Below the pieces are notes generated by a model. It was not told the DNA's origin. It was given only the letters and a program-made list of their open reading frames with translations, and ran no database searches. A program made the position numbers and the translations under genes. This document shows positions 10,704 through 25,700 of a DNA stretch of 64,000 bases, piece by piece (within the stretch, counting starts at the first letter, position 1; each line of letters begins with the position of its first letter). Location of the stretch: the NCBI GenBank assembly GCA_005784505.1, contig VCAZ01000042.1:1429233-1493232 (forward strand), read 5' to 3'. The DNA is from Bagarius yarrelli (taxonomy: Eukaryota > Chordata > Actinopteri > Siluriformes > Sisoridae).

Positions 10704-13700
10704 GTAAGTCCAAGATACATGTATGGCTTATTTTTATAAATAAAAGAAAATATATAAAATTTGATGATTGTTTTATCATAAAGACTTCAAATATATCTGG
10801 AAATGGTTGTTAAATTTGACTTTATTAACAAAATCCTAATTCTCTTTTGGATCAAAATGATCTATTTAAAATTGGTACCAAAGGAATAACAGGGTTTATG
10901 GAACTTTATTAATCAGACTCAATTTTATTGTTTGAAATTGAATTTAAGTCTTTAATAATTATTTTCAAATTAATAAAATTTCCATGTCTTAAAATAAACA
11001 TCCCAATGACTCATATTGCGTCTATTACTATTACTGTGAAAATATTCATAACAGCACTTTTGTTTACAATATCACAATTTCTTAACTATTTTTATTCATT
11101 TTTTAATTCACTCCTCAATTTTTAACATGATTTTAATAACAAATCTGGCAATTATTAATGGCTGTTTAATTTTGTTGCCTAACATTGTAACCATGATAGT
11201 ATCACATATACTAATTAAACACATAATAAACCTGAAAAAATATATACCCTTCACTTACTTATTGTATTTAAAAGAACTGTAATAAACACACTGAATCCAG
11301 AGCCGGTTGGAGAAACAAAACAAGGCTGTTGAGGCAGAAATATACCTTGGATAGAATGCTAACCCATCACATGGACTAAACAATTTCTATAAATATTTAT
11401 ACACTATTCAAACACAAGGAAAATTTGTTTAAAATCCACCCACCAGCAGATGTTTTACCAGCAGGTGAAGGTTAATCGGTAAACTCAGTGAAGAATATGT
11501 GACACTTCACACATATAGTAATTCTAATGAAAAAACAAAGTCTCATTACAATTAATTTTTAAAATAACATGTCCTGTTTTTAGTTTAAGTTCAAGAAGCT
11601 TTATTGTCATTGTAACTATATATAGCAGATGCAGTTCAAAGTGAAATGGAACAAAGTTTTTCCAGGACCCCATGGTGATTACATGAAACAACACAAAATT
11701 ACACAAAACAACAAACAACAAAAAGAAACTTACTCGAAGAACAACATAAAATGCATGTGTGCAACATGGTGCAAACAGTGCAAATAACAGTACACACGTT
11801 ATTCCATACAGTTCAATAGACAATACAAAAAAAACAATACAATACAAAAACACTCTGTACAGTTACATTAAATAACACAGACCAGATAAGTCATGTGCAA
11901 ATAGAGAGAAAAATGTGCAAGTAGGTAAAGCAGCAAAAGGTTATTGTGCAAACCAGCATTAAATTGTCTGTGATTAAACAGAAATGTTTTGAAGGGGTAC
12001 AAATTTTTAATTATTTAAAAATAGCATATCACATTTTTCTTTATTTTTTGTAGGTCCTTACTGCGGTGGACATGGCACTTTCAGCCTGGATGTTTGTGGC
12101 TGTGTCTGTGATGAAGGCTGGATGGGAAACAACTGCTCAGAACCACAATGTCTGGGGAACTGCTCTGGCCAGGGTGTGTGCATCGAAGGCGAGTGTATGT
12201 GTGACACTGGGTTCAGTGGAGAAAACTGCTCACAGCCTAGGTGCCCTGGCGACTGCTCAGGCCAGGGTGTATGTATTGCTGGAGAATGTGTGTGTGAGGA
12301 GGCCTTTACTGGAGATGATTGTTCTCTGAACAGATGCCTGAATGATTGCTCTGGGCAGGGTCTCTGCATCAATGGAACTTGTCAGTGCAGGTTGGGATTT
12401 CTGGGTAAAGACTGCTCACATATCTCTTGTGCTAAAAACTGCAGCCTCAAGGGAGAATGTAAGGCTGGGTTCTGTGTGTGCCAGGAAGGCTACATGGGAG
12501 ACGAGTGTGCTTCAGGTGGGTGCTGTTTACCAAGCTTCCAGCTTTGAGAACAGTGAATATTTGTGTTTTCCTGAGTATGTATATATATTTAAAGAAAATG
12601 TGATTCGATTAAAAAAAATTTAAAATGTATAATAATAGCATCACTATGAACTTTAATTGGCATTCAAAGGTATACATTTTTCATTTAAATACCTCTTTAA
12701 TCTAATCATAAAAAGGACTAATTGTTAAATATTTGTAGTGACAGTCTAAGACAAATTGCAATCATTTTAGATATTATTCAGTTTACTAAAGTTATAATTG
12801 ATCAGTAAATGTTTTGACTGGTTGCAGTTCACATTTGTGTTTAGTACTAAAAGCAGCTATAACCCTCAATAAAAGCATTGATTGTAATCAACAAAAAAAT
12901 AACCAAACCTTTTGTAGCAAAATTTAGCTACAAGGGATTGTAATTATTGCTTATCATTTGTTATACACTGTATATTTACAATGTATTATTATACACAATA
13001 AATATACACATTTACATTAAATTAGGGTCACCTATCACAGCTTTAGGTTACGATTGTCTAGTCTGTTCTCCAAAGGTTAAACAAAAACATATTCAAATTA
13101 TTTAATAATAATTTCACTTGAAAGGGCTTAAACGCTTATCAGAGGTTTGGAAACTGTGAAGAATTACTCAGACAATTATTTATAAAACATTAGGAAATTT
13201 AATAAATGCAAGAAAAAATGGAAAACAAATAACTTTTAAGACACATTTAGACATGAGGGATATTATATAATAAGTAGAGACAGAAGAACGAGAGATAAAC
13301 AAAGAGACTAGAGACATGGCAACATTATATCAAAGAACATTGTCAAACAATTAAAATTAACTTATCAACACAACTAACTTGCAAAAAACTTTGGTTTGTA
13401 CAACCTGACGCAAAAACACTTCTTGATGTTTGCTGTAATGGCAGTTTTGTTAGTGCCTGCTGGGAATGGAGACGAGGGTTGCAGTCTAACTCGGCCACTA
13501 GGTGGACTGTCTTGTTGCTACACCTACTGTTGGTTGTTTGGCATCCCAACTTATACTCCTGCAACTCCAACTTACCATAAAACAGCTGGATTTCGGACTG
13601 CATGCATATTTCATATGTGCTGTTTTAAACATTATTTGAACAGTTTTTTTCAGTGGCAAAATAAGTGCTATCTATCAACAGTTGGCATCTAGCACTAACC

Positions 13701-16700
13701 TATATCGCAATTTATTTACAGTATCTCAATTCTCCTTTTATTTACAGTATCTAATTCTCCTTTTATTCTTCTTTCTTCTTTCACCTTCTTTCTTTCTTCC
13801 TTCTTTAAAAACATAGTTGCAGCATAGTTCCATGCTCACCTTAGTAAATATAATAATCTGTATGAATGTTTTGGTCAACTTTTTGCTCTAAAGATGGTAT
13901 GGAAACCGCTTTCGTGAAAGTAATGGCTGCCGATGACGAGTCCTTAACTATTCTTGTTTTGATTGATCTGCAGTTTTTGACGCCATCTCAAACATCTTTA
14001 CCTGCTTATCTGGTTTACGTCATATCTTTCTAAAAACTTTTAACCTTTCTTTTGTTAGTTGTGGTGTCCCCCAACGTTCTGGCCTAGGTCCTCTATAATT
14101 TCTAATGTATCTTCTCCCACTTGGCAAAATCTTTTCTAAATTTCATATTAAATTGTTAAATGTTAGGATGATAATTCACACCTCTATGTATCTAAACAAA
14201 AATGTGGATTACTTCTAATTCTCTTGAACTCAATAGCAGCAAGACTAAAGTACCCCTTATAGGTAATAACTCAATATAGGTAATGACTGTGGTTTTACTT
14301 TAAACATTGATAATTCTTATGGTCTTTTATTTAAAGCCCACATTAATAGCATAACCCGTTCTTGGTACTTTCATCGATTAACTCTCTTTTATTTGCCTTA
14401 CCACATAAGCTTCTTCATAAACTCCAGTTAAACCAGAATTCTGCTCCTCGAATGATAACCTGCACAGTATCGATACAACACATTACACCACTACTTCAAC
14501 AGATTTATTGCTTTCCCATTCATTTTGCATTGAATGATAAAATTATTCTTCTCACCTACAAAACTCTTTATAACCTTGCTCCACCTTACCTCAGCTCTAC
14601 ACTCTCCTGAACTCTTCACTTGGTCTCTTCCAAACATGCTTTGCTCGTTTAAAACCATAGGACATAAAGCCTTTAGCCATGCTGCTTCTCACTTCTGGAA
14701 TTTTTTTTCCATCTGACATTTGTAGTTTAGACTTGTTAACAGAATTTATAGCCAAATCTAGCCACAGGGGTCACAAGCCAGTGACTTTGGTGCTAATCGC
14801 AAGCCTGGATAAATAGAGAGGGTTGTGGCAGAAAGAGTATTCCTAGAGGAGAGAAAGTTGTGATAGGTGCAGGATTTAATGGACATAGTAAGGGGGAACA
14901 GAGGTGATAAGGAAGTGTTGGGCAGGTTTGGAGTCAGGGAAAGAAACAGTGAAGGACAGATGGTAGTAGACTTTGCTATGAGGATGGAGATGGCTGTGGT
15001 ATATACTTATTTCCAAAAGAGAAAGGGGCACATGGTGACTGTTAGGAGCGGAGGAAGGAGCACACAGGTAGGAGCACCTTCTGTAGATGAAGCGATCTGA
15101 AAGAGATTAGTGGTTGTAAAGTTGAGTGTAGCATAGAACAGTGGTGTGTAGGATGAAGATGTTGGTTTAGAAGAAGAGAATATCAAAGGTAGAGAAGAAA
15201 ACTAAGTGGTGGAAGCTGAAAAAGGAAGAATAGTTAAAACAGGAGTTAAAACAGGCTCCGGGCAGTCAGTTAGTGTTTCTAGATAAATGGCAAACTATAG
15301 AAAAAGTGATCAGTGAGAAGGAAAGAAAGGCGCTAGGTGTGTCATATGGTAGGAGCCAAGAAAAAGTGGGACATGAAAAAGACTGAGGAAAGTAGACAGG
15401 AATTCAAGGATTTGCAGCACAGATTGAAGAGGGAAGTGGCTAAGGCCAAGCAGAAGGCGTATGATGAGTTGTACACTAGGTTAGACACTAGAGAAGGAAA
15501 GAAGGACTTGTACAGGTTAGCAAGGCACAGGGATCATGATAGGAAGGTTAGTGTTATTAAGAGTCGAGATGAAAAGGTGCTTACAAGTAAACAGATTGTA
15601 CAGAGAAGATGGAAGGAGTACTTTAAAGTATAAATACATGAGGAAAATGAGAGGGAGAAAAGGGTAGAAGAGGTAAACAATGTGGAGCAGGAAGTTCAAA
15701 AGATTAGTACATACGAAGTTAGGATGGCTTTGAAGAGAATGAAAATAGGAAAGGCAGTTGGATCTGATGAGATACCGGTGTAGGTGTGGAAATGTCTAGG
15801 AGAGGCAGCAGTGGATTTTATTACTAGATCGTTTAACAGGATTTTAGTGAGTGAGAAGATGCCTAAGGATTGGAGGAGAAGTGTACTGGTGCCTGTCATT
15901 AAGAACCAGGGTGAAGTGCAGAGTTGCAACAACTACAAAGGCATAAAAGTGATGAGTCATACAATGAAGGTATGGGAAAGAGTATTAAAAGCTAGGTTAA
16001 GTAGATATTTGTGAGCACCAGTATGGCTTTATGCCCAGAACGGGCACCACAGATGCAATCTTTTCCCTGAGAATGCTGATGGAGAAGTACAGAGATGGTT
16101 GTAGGGAGCTGCATTGTTTTGTAGACCTGGTGAAGGACAGTGTACCAGGAGAAGAGCTGTGGTATTGTATGAGGAAGTCCGGAATAGCAACAAAGTATGT
16201 CAGGTTGGTGGAGGATATGTATTAGGGGAGCTGGGCAGTGGTGAGGTGTGCAGTAGTGCAGACAGATAGAGGTGTCACTTCCTTAGGGATCAGCTCTGAG
16301 ACACTTCTTGTTTGCTGTGCCGATGGAAGTGGAGGTTTTCTTTGGAGAGAAGAGGAATGAAAGTAAGTCGTAGCAAGACAGAGTACATGTGTTTGAATAA
16401 AAAGGAGGGAAGTGAAACAGTAAGATTACAGGGTCAAGAGGTAAAGAAGGTACAGGAGGTCAACAGTCCTGAGCAATGAAGAGTGTGTAAAAGAGATAAA
16501 GAAGCGAGTACAGGCAGGTTAAAATGGGTAAAGAAACATGTCAGGAGTGATGTTTGACAGGAGAATATTAGCTAGAATCAAGGGAAAGGTGTAAAAAACA
16601 GTGGTGAGACCAGCTATGATGTATGGTTTAGAGACAGTGGCACTGAGGAAGAAACAGGTGGCAGAGCTGGAAGTAGCAGAACTAAAGATGTTGAGGTTTT

Positions 16701-19700
16701 CTTTGGAGGTGACGAGGTTGGACAGGATTAGAAATGAGTTCATCAGGGGAAGATATTTGGTTGTGATAAATGAGAACATGATGTTAGTGGGTGTAAGTGA
16801 AAAGGATGTGGGAAATAGAGTTAAATAAAGAAAAATGATTCGATGTTGCGACCCCTAAAAGGAAACAGCCGAATAGAGAAGAAGAACTGAATTCAAAGCC
16901 CAACTCAAAACTCACCTATTTAGAATAGCTTACACTACCTGATTAATGTCTGCACTCCAAATTCAACTTATTGTTTGTTAATCTAGGTAACTGCTGTTCC
17001 CCCCTGTCATGGTCGCAGGTTGAGTTTTCCTAAAGGACCGCCAGATGGCTGAAAGAGACTGTTTAGGTTTTTGAGTGCTAAAGGAACAAATGAAAGAATT
17101 ACCTGTCATGTTATTCCTTCATTGTTCCTTTTTTGTCTTCATGTGTGGCTTGTTTTTCTTTAATAAAGACAGGTATAAATTTCCTTTTGTTTGATTCATT
17201 TCTTGTTGCAGTGACGTTAATGTTGTTTGTAATGTCAGCTTCTTTGTTTTCCTTCGGGAATTCAATGCTAATCGCTAAGGTCATTTCCTCGTCTTTCTTG
17301 GTTCCTGTGCTAACTGCTAAAACGAACTTAACTACCCCTAAAGTTTGCTGCTCTAGCATGTTATGCTAGTTTAGGTTCCATAGTTTCCCATTGCCATTCA
17401 AGTTTGCTTCTTTGTTTTTTTGCAAAATAAAGCCCTGTTGCATCAATCTCCTTGTCCTCCTGCTCCATTGCTCCATTACACCACAGACACGTTTCAGCCC
17501 ATTATTCTATTTTGATATTGTTATTATTGTTTTTGTACTATTATTCTTCTGATGTATGGTAGACTTTAGTGATTTGTAAGGTCCCTTAAATAAAATGTAT
17601 TAGCATTTTTACTATTATTAGTTACATTTGTATGTAGAAATCTCTTTTCTTTGTTTTACATGAAGAGGGTTCACTGAAATTTGTTGAAGACAAATAACCC
17701 AACAATTCAGTTATCTTCAGTGAAAAAAACTGTCCTTGTCCCATCTGGCAGTGTTTGATTTGGGGGAAAATTTTTTGGCCCACCATTGCTAAAATTATAC
17801 TATTAGTTAAAGCACATCCTGCAATCCTCACAGATCTGTTTGTTTAAGGTAGACTAGGTCAGGGTGATTTGAAGGACAATAAGCCCCCAACTGCACTACA
17901 TATACATGTAGCCAAGTGTAGTCAAGGTAATTGACCACACAGTTGGTTCCATCTGTCTTAAAGTATGCTTACAGGAAACTCATCTTGTTTTAAGCCATTT
18001 ACGGAGAGGTAAGCAATAAGTACCTTTCATACATCTGACTGGATGTGCTCCTTGAACAGCGTGGAACTGTTCTGTTCTAGTTTTTATTTATTTCTTATAA
18101 TCTGTTATAATTAATTATAATTTGTACTGAAGGTACATGTACAGAAAGTGCACACATAATATGTGAATAAATATTACATACTAATGCACCCTCTGTACAT
18201 TATTCACTCTCACCTCTGAAATTATGAACATTATACCCTATTTATTACACTGCTATTTATTGTAAATAGGCGACTTATGCACTTCTTGTAAAACTGCATT
18301 TCATTGGCTCTGTACATGTACCTTGTGCAATGACAATAAAGTTGAATCTAATCTAATCTAATAATTTTAGATCAATTTACGTTTTTGTTATCTGGTCTGT
18401 TTGTCTACCAAGCAGACGCTGATATATCCAGAAGTTAACTAACTAAGTAACGAACTGGTCATAAACAAACATATTCAAATGTTTTCAAAATAACTTGGCT
18501 TGAATGGGCTTAGCGCTTATCATCGACTCACAAACCACACTTGAATTAGATAACATTAAATTAGAAACATTAAATTAGATAACACAGCCTAACATTCTGC
18601 TGTTGTTTTGTTGGGCTTCACAACTCAAACGCCTGCTTCTTTCTGCTTTCTGCAACTCAAACTTTGGTGACTTGTTGAATGGACTTAGGAGTTACACTGT
18701 GATATGTCCATATTCCTTACTCAGGGACTGGCGAAGATGTGGATTCTGGTGGGTGCTTTTTTTTGTTTTAAACTGACAGGGTCTGCATGGCATTGCTGAT
18801 CTGTAAAAGTTGAATTCACTTTGAGAATAAGGGAGAAATAACGTCCCTTTTTTAAGTAACATCAGATAACATCATATAGGACATGTTGCAAGGTTTATTT
18901 AGATATCAAACGCAATATTGATAGTACATGTTACAATAAATGCTGTAATACTAAGACTACTTGAACTAAATATTTTTACACAATAATGTGGATATAGTTA
19001 ACCTGGTATTTCCTCTTAATCATGGAATATTTGTAGTCTAATTTAACTTTTAATGAAGTATGAAACATGCATTATTAAACACTGATTGGTTACAAATTGT
19101 AAATTTTGAGCATTACATGAAAATAAACCATGTTCATAATATAAAAACATTTAAAACAACAGGGTAGGTTAAACTACATGAATATTGTCTATCTACCATT
19201 TTGAACATTAGTTAAGTTACATTTTGGCGCAGAAAACTCTAATCTTTGTTTTATAAATTCACTACAGGATGATTTTAATTAAATTTTTTGGCTTTAAGGT
19301 AGTTTAACCAATTCCTACCTTTCATCCAACAAATGCCAAGTTAATCAAATAAAGCTCCAACCATGCAGGACTGGGTCAAATCTGTGTCCGGTTGAGTGCT
19401 GCTAATTAACATTTTTCCATTGACCTGGAACAAAGATCATTTCCTATCAAAAGGGGTTATTTCAATCAGAGGGAATAATCACAGCTTACAGTCTAGGGAA
19501 GTTTTATGCTGTAACAGTTGTGATGTCAGTGTCTGGCCCCAACTAGCATTGCAGTCTACACTTCAGGTTCTTGTTAACTAGCATAGGGTGGCAAAAAATC
19601 AAGCTCCTTATTTAGTTTTGTACATCAGCCCCAAGGAGGTTTTATTAATGACTGGAAAGGGTTTATCTTTATCTTTTTTTCTAAATGTTGAAAAAGAGCG

Positions 19701-22700
19701 TATCCTGATTCATCCCGGTTAAATAACCTGCCCCCTTATAGAACCTAGGATTGACAAATCCATCTTTTCATTTACTTAAATCAGTTGAGTCCTAATTTAT
19801 CTTGTTGGTAGCAACATCATAGAATACTAACATAAAAATTACACCATTCTGTTGATCTAAGTAGTTTTTAGATAATAACTGTAGAAACAAGTACCTGACT
19901 GGGTTTAGGAACTGATTGAAACTGGAATTGATTCATATGATTCATCAGTGATAATCAGTGGATCTATTAGTGCAGAGCGAAACTTTTGGATCAGAGAGAC
20001 TTGTGTGTGACATTTATGACTCCACAGCATTTAGGGTAGAGAACTACAGGTGCAGTAGATGGACTGTCTTCTGGGTGGCGTATCTTAAAGATAGGAAAAA
20101 AACTTCTCAGCACAACGGCTTAAGCACAAGGGTTTTGGAGTGAGGTGGAGTGAAGGATAAGTAGGGCTAATTGGAAATTTCTAATGTGTTTTATATATTT
20201 AAAATATTTTAAAATGGCATGCAAATGTTCTGTTCTGTTCTGATGGAAATTTCTGATACATAAATTTATGAGTCAAAGCACTAATAAAACTTTAAAATTT
20301 GCCTCACCTTAGTTAAAAATGACTCTCAAAAAGCCATAGCTCAAATGAGTTAATTACCATCTAATTACAATCCCATGAAACTCAAATATTGTTAAATGCC
20401 AAATTTTGCATGGTGCTGTTTGGCTTTTTACAACAATACAAGAATCTTGCTAAATTATGAAATATTTTAAAAGTTTTCTTTTATAATTTGTCTTATAATC
20501 TGTATGTAGTGGAATGATAGATATGACCTGTATTATTAATTTAAAGGCAATTGCATTAAGGAACTGTTTTAGCTTCCTCTTTCTTTTCATCTGCACTCTT
20601 TTCTCATTTGTCATTTAAATAATATAAATAATTTAAATAATTTGTCATAATTAATTAAATAATATTAATATATTTACTTTATAAGTAATATATCACTTAC
20701 TGTGATTTGCTGGCTTCATAAATGTAATTAAGCCTATGGCTATTAACAAATCTGTGCATATGGCGTACTCAGAATATCTTAAAGGCCTGTACACTATATT
20801 AGCAAAAGTTTGTGGACACCTTACCAGCACATCCACATAAGTGAGTTGAAAGCACACTGTCTTATGCCTTTACATTATTCCCTATGACAATGTCTCTTTG
20901 CACAAAGCCACTGAGCTTCCTGGTAAGACTGTTTATGCTAATGACAACCCAGTCCTTCTTAACCAACACTAATGTTGCTGAAACATTAAATCTGATTAAA
21001 AAATTTATATATCGTGGTAACGAGACTAGGTGACCTTTAGGATGTCACTATATTACTTGATTGCCAGTTATATTGATAAATACCAGTATTTTAAAAGAAA
21101 TGTCAGATACTAGAATGAATGCAGAAAACAAGTTATAATTAATCACTGAATCTACCTTTCAAATTATGTTGGCAAATTTATTTACATTTTCAACAAAAAT
21201 ATGTACTACTTTTCCCAGACCCAGGATTTCCTGGGTCATAATTTGTTAAATTTTGCATTTTTTAATACCACTTGCCTTTTAATACCAGACCTTTGTTTAT
21301 ATACACACAGTTATACAGTAGTAATCACACTTCTTTATCCTTCCAACTTTGCAGTGTCACCACCTTTAAATTTGCAAGTGTGTAAAGTGACGGAGCATAC
21401 TATTGACATAAAGTGGCAGGGGTCATCAGTTGCAACAGACTACTTGATCACTTATATTCCGACAAGCGTTGGTGGAGTACAGATGGAATTGAGAGTTCAA
21501 GGAAATGTGACTAACACCACCATCAGTAACCTGGAGCCAGGCCTGGAGTACAACATCAATGTGTACACAGTCATCGATGATGCCATCAGTGTGCCAGACA
21601 GCACAGTGGCCTCAACCTGTAAGTTCATTTTTTGTTTGTTAAAAGTATGATTTTGTTCATCAAATGACATTGAAAAGCAATAGAAAAAAATGCATTACTG
21701 ACGCTGTTATTGTGCAAAGTTTAACATATATGTGTAGTTATACTGCTATTATTTTAGCAGTATCTTTCATTTTTATAATATTGCTAAACACTGTACATGT
21801 TTGATTTGCATTCTTGTAAAATTTGTATGAATTTGTTTACATGATTGACATATACGGGGGCAGCACAGTGGCTTATTGGTTAGCACGGTTGCGAGAAGGA
21901 CCCAGGTTCAGTTCCCGGGCAGGGGCCTTTCTGTGTGGAGTTTGCATATTCTCCCCGTGCTTGTGTGGTATTATTCCGGGTTCTCCAGTTTCCTTCCACA
22001 GTCCAAAAACATGTATGTTTGGGTTGATTGGTGGTTCTAAATGTGTGTGTGGCCCTGTGATGGACTGGCGACCTGTCCAGGGTGTACCCCTCCTGCCTTC
22101 AGAGTCGGATGAGATAGAGTCCAGCGAATCCCTGTGACCCCGAATTAGGGAATAAGAGGGTATAGAAATAAATGAACGGTTGACATATAAAGTATAACTT
22201 AATGCAAAGCATGTTACCAGTCACTTGAACACATGAGCTTAAGTTTGGATAAGGTTCAGTTTAATACATCAATAAATAAATTAAAAAATCCAACCAAAAA
22301 TCTTTTGATTTTACAATTATCCCTAATGAACGAAGCCCTGTAGAAACACACCATCCAATCCGGTTGCTAATCGATGATACAGTTAATTTTCCTCTTGTTA
22401 CTATGATCTATGGTCAAATGTTGCTGATCAGAAATAATTGATACATTGGAAAGCCATAAATAGAAAGGAATCATGTTTAACAAAAAAAGCTTCAGGAGTA
22501 TCAACCAAATCAAATGCGATATGAGAAGACTGGGTGAAGTATTATGCAGGGTATTTTTCTAACATGTACAGCCACATTTTTGCTGCATTTTTCTCCAAAT
22601 AAACCATTAGCCTGCTTTGTCAGATGGATAAGATTTGATTTATGCCATATACTGGAAAGCAGTTTGGCATAATTTCCCAGCATCCATCACAGTGCCTGTC

Positions 22701-25700
22701 AACCTTATTCACATAACATGGAACTGCAACTGCCACCGAGTGCTACCGCTTCCCTCAGCAAATTAACATATTATTTGTCAAAAGTCAGCTGGGCTTTTTA
22801 TCTAAAAATAAATTTTTGTAATAAAAACCTCCAAAAAAACCTTCTCTGCACTTCTTAGGACAATTAACTGATAATCATGTAAATGGGATCACTTTTAATG
22901 TAAGAGAGATTAGACCATTTTATGAGTTTGTTTTTATGACTGGTTGGTTATGCTTTTTCCAACATCTGTACCCATGGACTATATATGTGGTAAATTTACA
23001 TACAGCAATTAGAGCACCAGAAAAATAGATCACTTTCAAATAATTTACAGTGGGGAAATTATAAGTGGAAAACAATATTTGATCTGATCCCCTTTTGTTT
23101 TTGTACGTTTGCCTTCTGACAATTAAATGATCTGTCTATAATTTTGGTAGGTTCATTTTTAACAGTAAGAGACAGAATCAAAAACATCCAGAGAAACACT
23201 TTTTTAAAAAGTTATATATAAGTTATTTAATAAGTATTTGATCCCCCTACCAAGCAGCAAGATTTCTGGCTTCCAGGTGTTGTTACCTGTATAAAAGTCA
23301 CCTGTCCACAGCAGCAATTAATCAAATCAGATTTCAAACTCTCCAGCTAGGCCAATACCAAAAAGCTGTTTTAGGGACAAGATTGTAGACCTAAACAAGG
23401 CTGGAATAGGCTGGAAGACCAATTCCAAGCAGCTTAGTGAGTAGGGGACAACAGATGGCGCAAATATTCGCAAATCGAAGAAACACATAATAATTGTCAG
23501 TCTTCCTTTGGTCTTGGGCTCCATGCAAGATCTCACGTCATGCAGCGTCAATAATCATGAGAACGACGAGAAATCAGCCCAGAACTACATGGGAAGATCT
23601 TTTCAATGAGTCACCAAGTCACCAAGAAAACCATTGGTAACGCATAATGCCGTTAAATCCTGCAGTGCCCACAAGGTCCCCCTACAAGAAATGTCTGACA
23701 AGGATTTTGCCACGAAGTTCTAAGTCATGTTTTGCAAATGGGTCAAATACTTAAAATGCAAATCAATTTATATTTTTTCTGAAATGTTCTTTTCTGGATG
23801 TTTTTGTTGTTATTCTGTCTCTTACTGCTATAATAATTCTACCATTAAAATTTAATTGGGCAAATGTACAAAACCAGAAGGGGATCAAAAGTTTTTTTCC
23901 CTCAATGTACATGAAAGAATATTATAATTTATAATTTATTTTATTTATTTAAGTGTGTACTGTTTACAACAATGCTATTATCCCATTTTTTTAATTAAAA
24001 AAGTATTTTAACACCCTACATTCATATCATTTTAATAACATGATATAATATGTTATATATTTATTTCACTCATTCATGTTGTTTTAATAACATGATAATA
24101 TGTATATTATATACCCTTCCTTCAAGAAAATAAACAATAGCAACAAACACACAGCCAGCAAGTAGAAATGGTAAGATATTTGCTATAGTACAAACAAAAG
24201 TAAATAATGCATTAGTCTGTGTCTTCCAGATCTTTCAAACCCTGATGGTCTGTTTTTTAAATCAATTATGGAAACATCAGTGGAGGTTCAGTGGAGACCC
24301 TTCGACTATTTGTTTGATGGTTGGGAAATAAGCTTTATTCCTATGGTAAGAGATCTTTTTTCCTCCCTGGTTTAAGTTATTCAGCATTTCATAATCAATT
24401 ATATTTACATTTCAGTAACTCAGTAATGGGAGAATAAGGCTGTACCTTGTTGATCCCATGTCAACCTTTTAATCAGCAGTCCAACACTTTAACCACTGAG
24501 ATACCACTTCCATAACCACTGAGCTACCACAATTACTAAGGGAAAGTGGTGGCTCAGTGAAGGTATTGGACTGCTAATTGGAAGATTGGGGTTTGATTCC
24601 TAACCCCAACAACTTCCCACTGCTGAGCCCCTGAACAAGGCCCTAACCCCTAATTGCTCAGTTGCATAAATAGAGATAAATGTAAGTCTTTATGAATGAG
24701 ATTGTCTGTCAAATGCTGTAAATATAAATTAAAAGCATTTGGAATCTTTAATGCACTTTTAAGGATACCAAAAAGCTTCACCTGCTGATGGAATCTACGT
24801 TTTCTGGCCATAATTAGAACCCACTGTTAAAGTCATCAGCTGTGTTGCTGTGATCTTTTGTAAGCGAGTTGGGATACTAGAAACACGTGATTACAAAAGC
24901 TAGATTTGTGTGTGTTTGTGTGTGTTTATTTTCACCACAGAATAACAATGGAGGAATGACAACCCAGCTTCCCAGTACCATCACATCCTACAATCAGACT
25001 GGTCTAAGGCCTGGTGAGGAGTACACTGTGAATCTGGTGGCACTAAAAGACCAGGGAAGGAGCCAGCCTGCCACCGCCACTGTTACCACATGTAAGTTCA
25101 TTAGCATTCAGTGACATGCTCCTGTTCTAATTTTTTAATGCTTTACATTTTTATGAATGTCGGTGTTTTTTTAAGCATTTTCTGTGTAATTGGCTGTAGA
25201 TAATGCTTTTTTCCTGCTGAAATATTTTTATGTACTTACATAATCTTATCTACCATGTGTGTTAGGGTGACATTATACAAGTGCGTTCACTCAGGCAGCC
25301 TAAAACTATTATTATCAGCCCTGGGCTGAAATTATAAGAATTACAGAAAACCCACACTGCCCTATAAATTTAATTTATTTTTAATTTGCATTTATGATGT
25401 AATTAAGAACAGGACACAAAAATTTAAATTAAGCTATTAAAAACTTTGATGATTATTAACACAATTTTATCCCTATTCATTTTAAGGTCCAAAAACAATA
25501 CATATTTATTTTAAATAATAATTTTTTAACCTTTTAATAATCTCTTTGTTTTTGTTAGTTTTTTTTATTTTAAAATGTGATTACTTTCTGTTACTTTTTT
25601 AGTCCTTTTTATATTTTATATAAAAAATATGAGCTCAGCATTATTTTTGTTACATTATTTTTATAATTTAACTAAAGTTTCTAAGGTGGCATTTTGGAAG

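Noticed and set aside
12058..12372. 104-residue antisense frame over the EGF exon
   Set aside because: A shadow of the cysteine-rich EGF coding strand; its proline/serine/glutamine pattern is the complement of the EGF repeats.
10241..12515. identity as tenascin-C or tenascin-W
   Set aside because: Four and a half EGF repeats, nine FN3 domains, and the wording of FN3-3, FN3-4 and FN3-9 fit tenascin-R only.
13396..13692. 98-residue cysteine-containing frame in intron 2
   Set aside because: No start context, no exon borders and no family resemblance; codon pattern is not coding-like.
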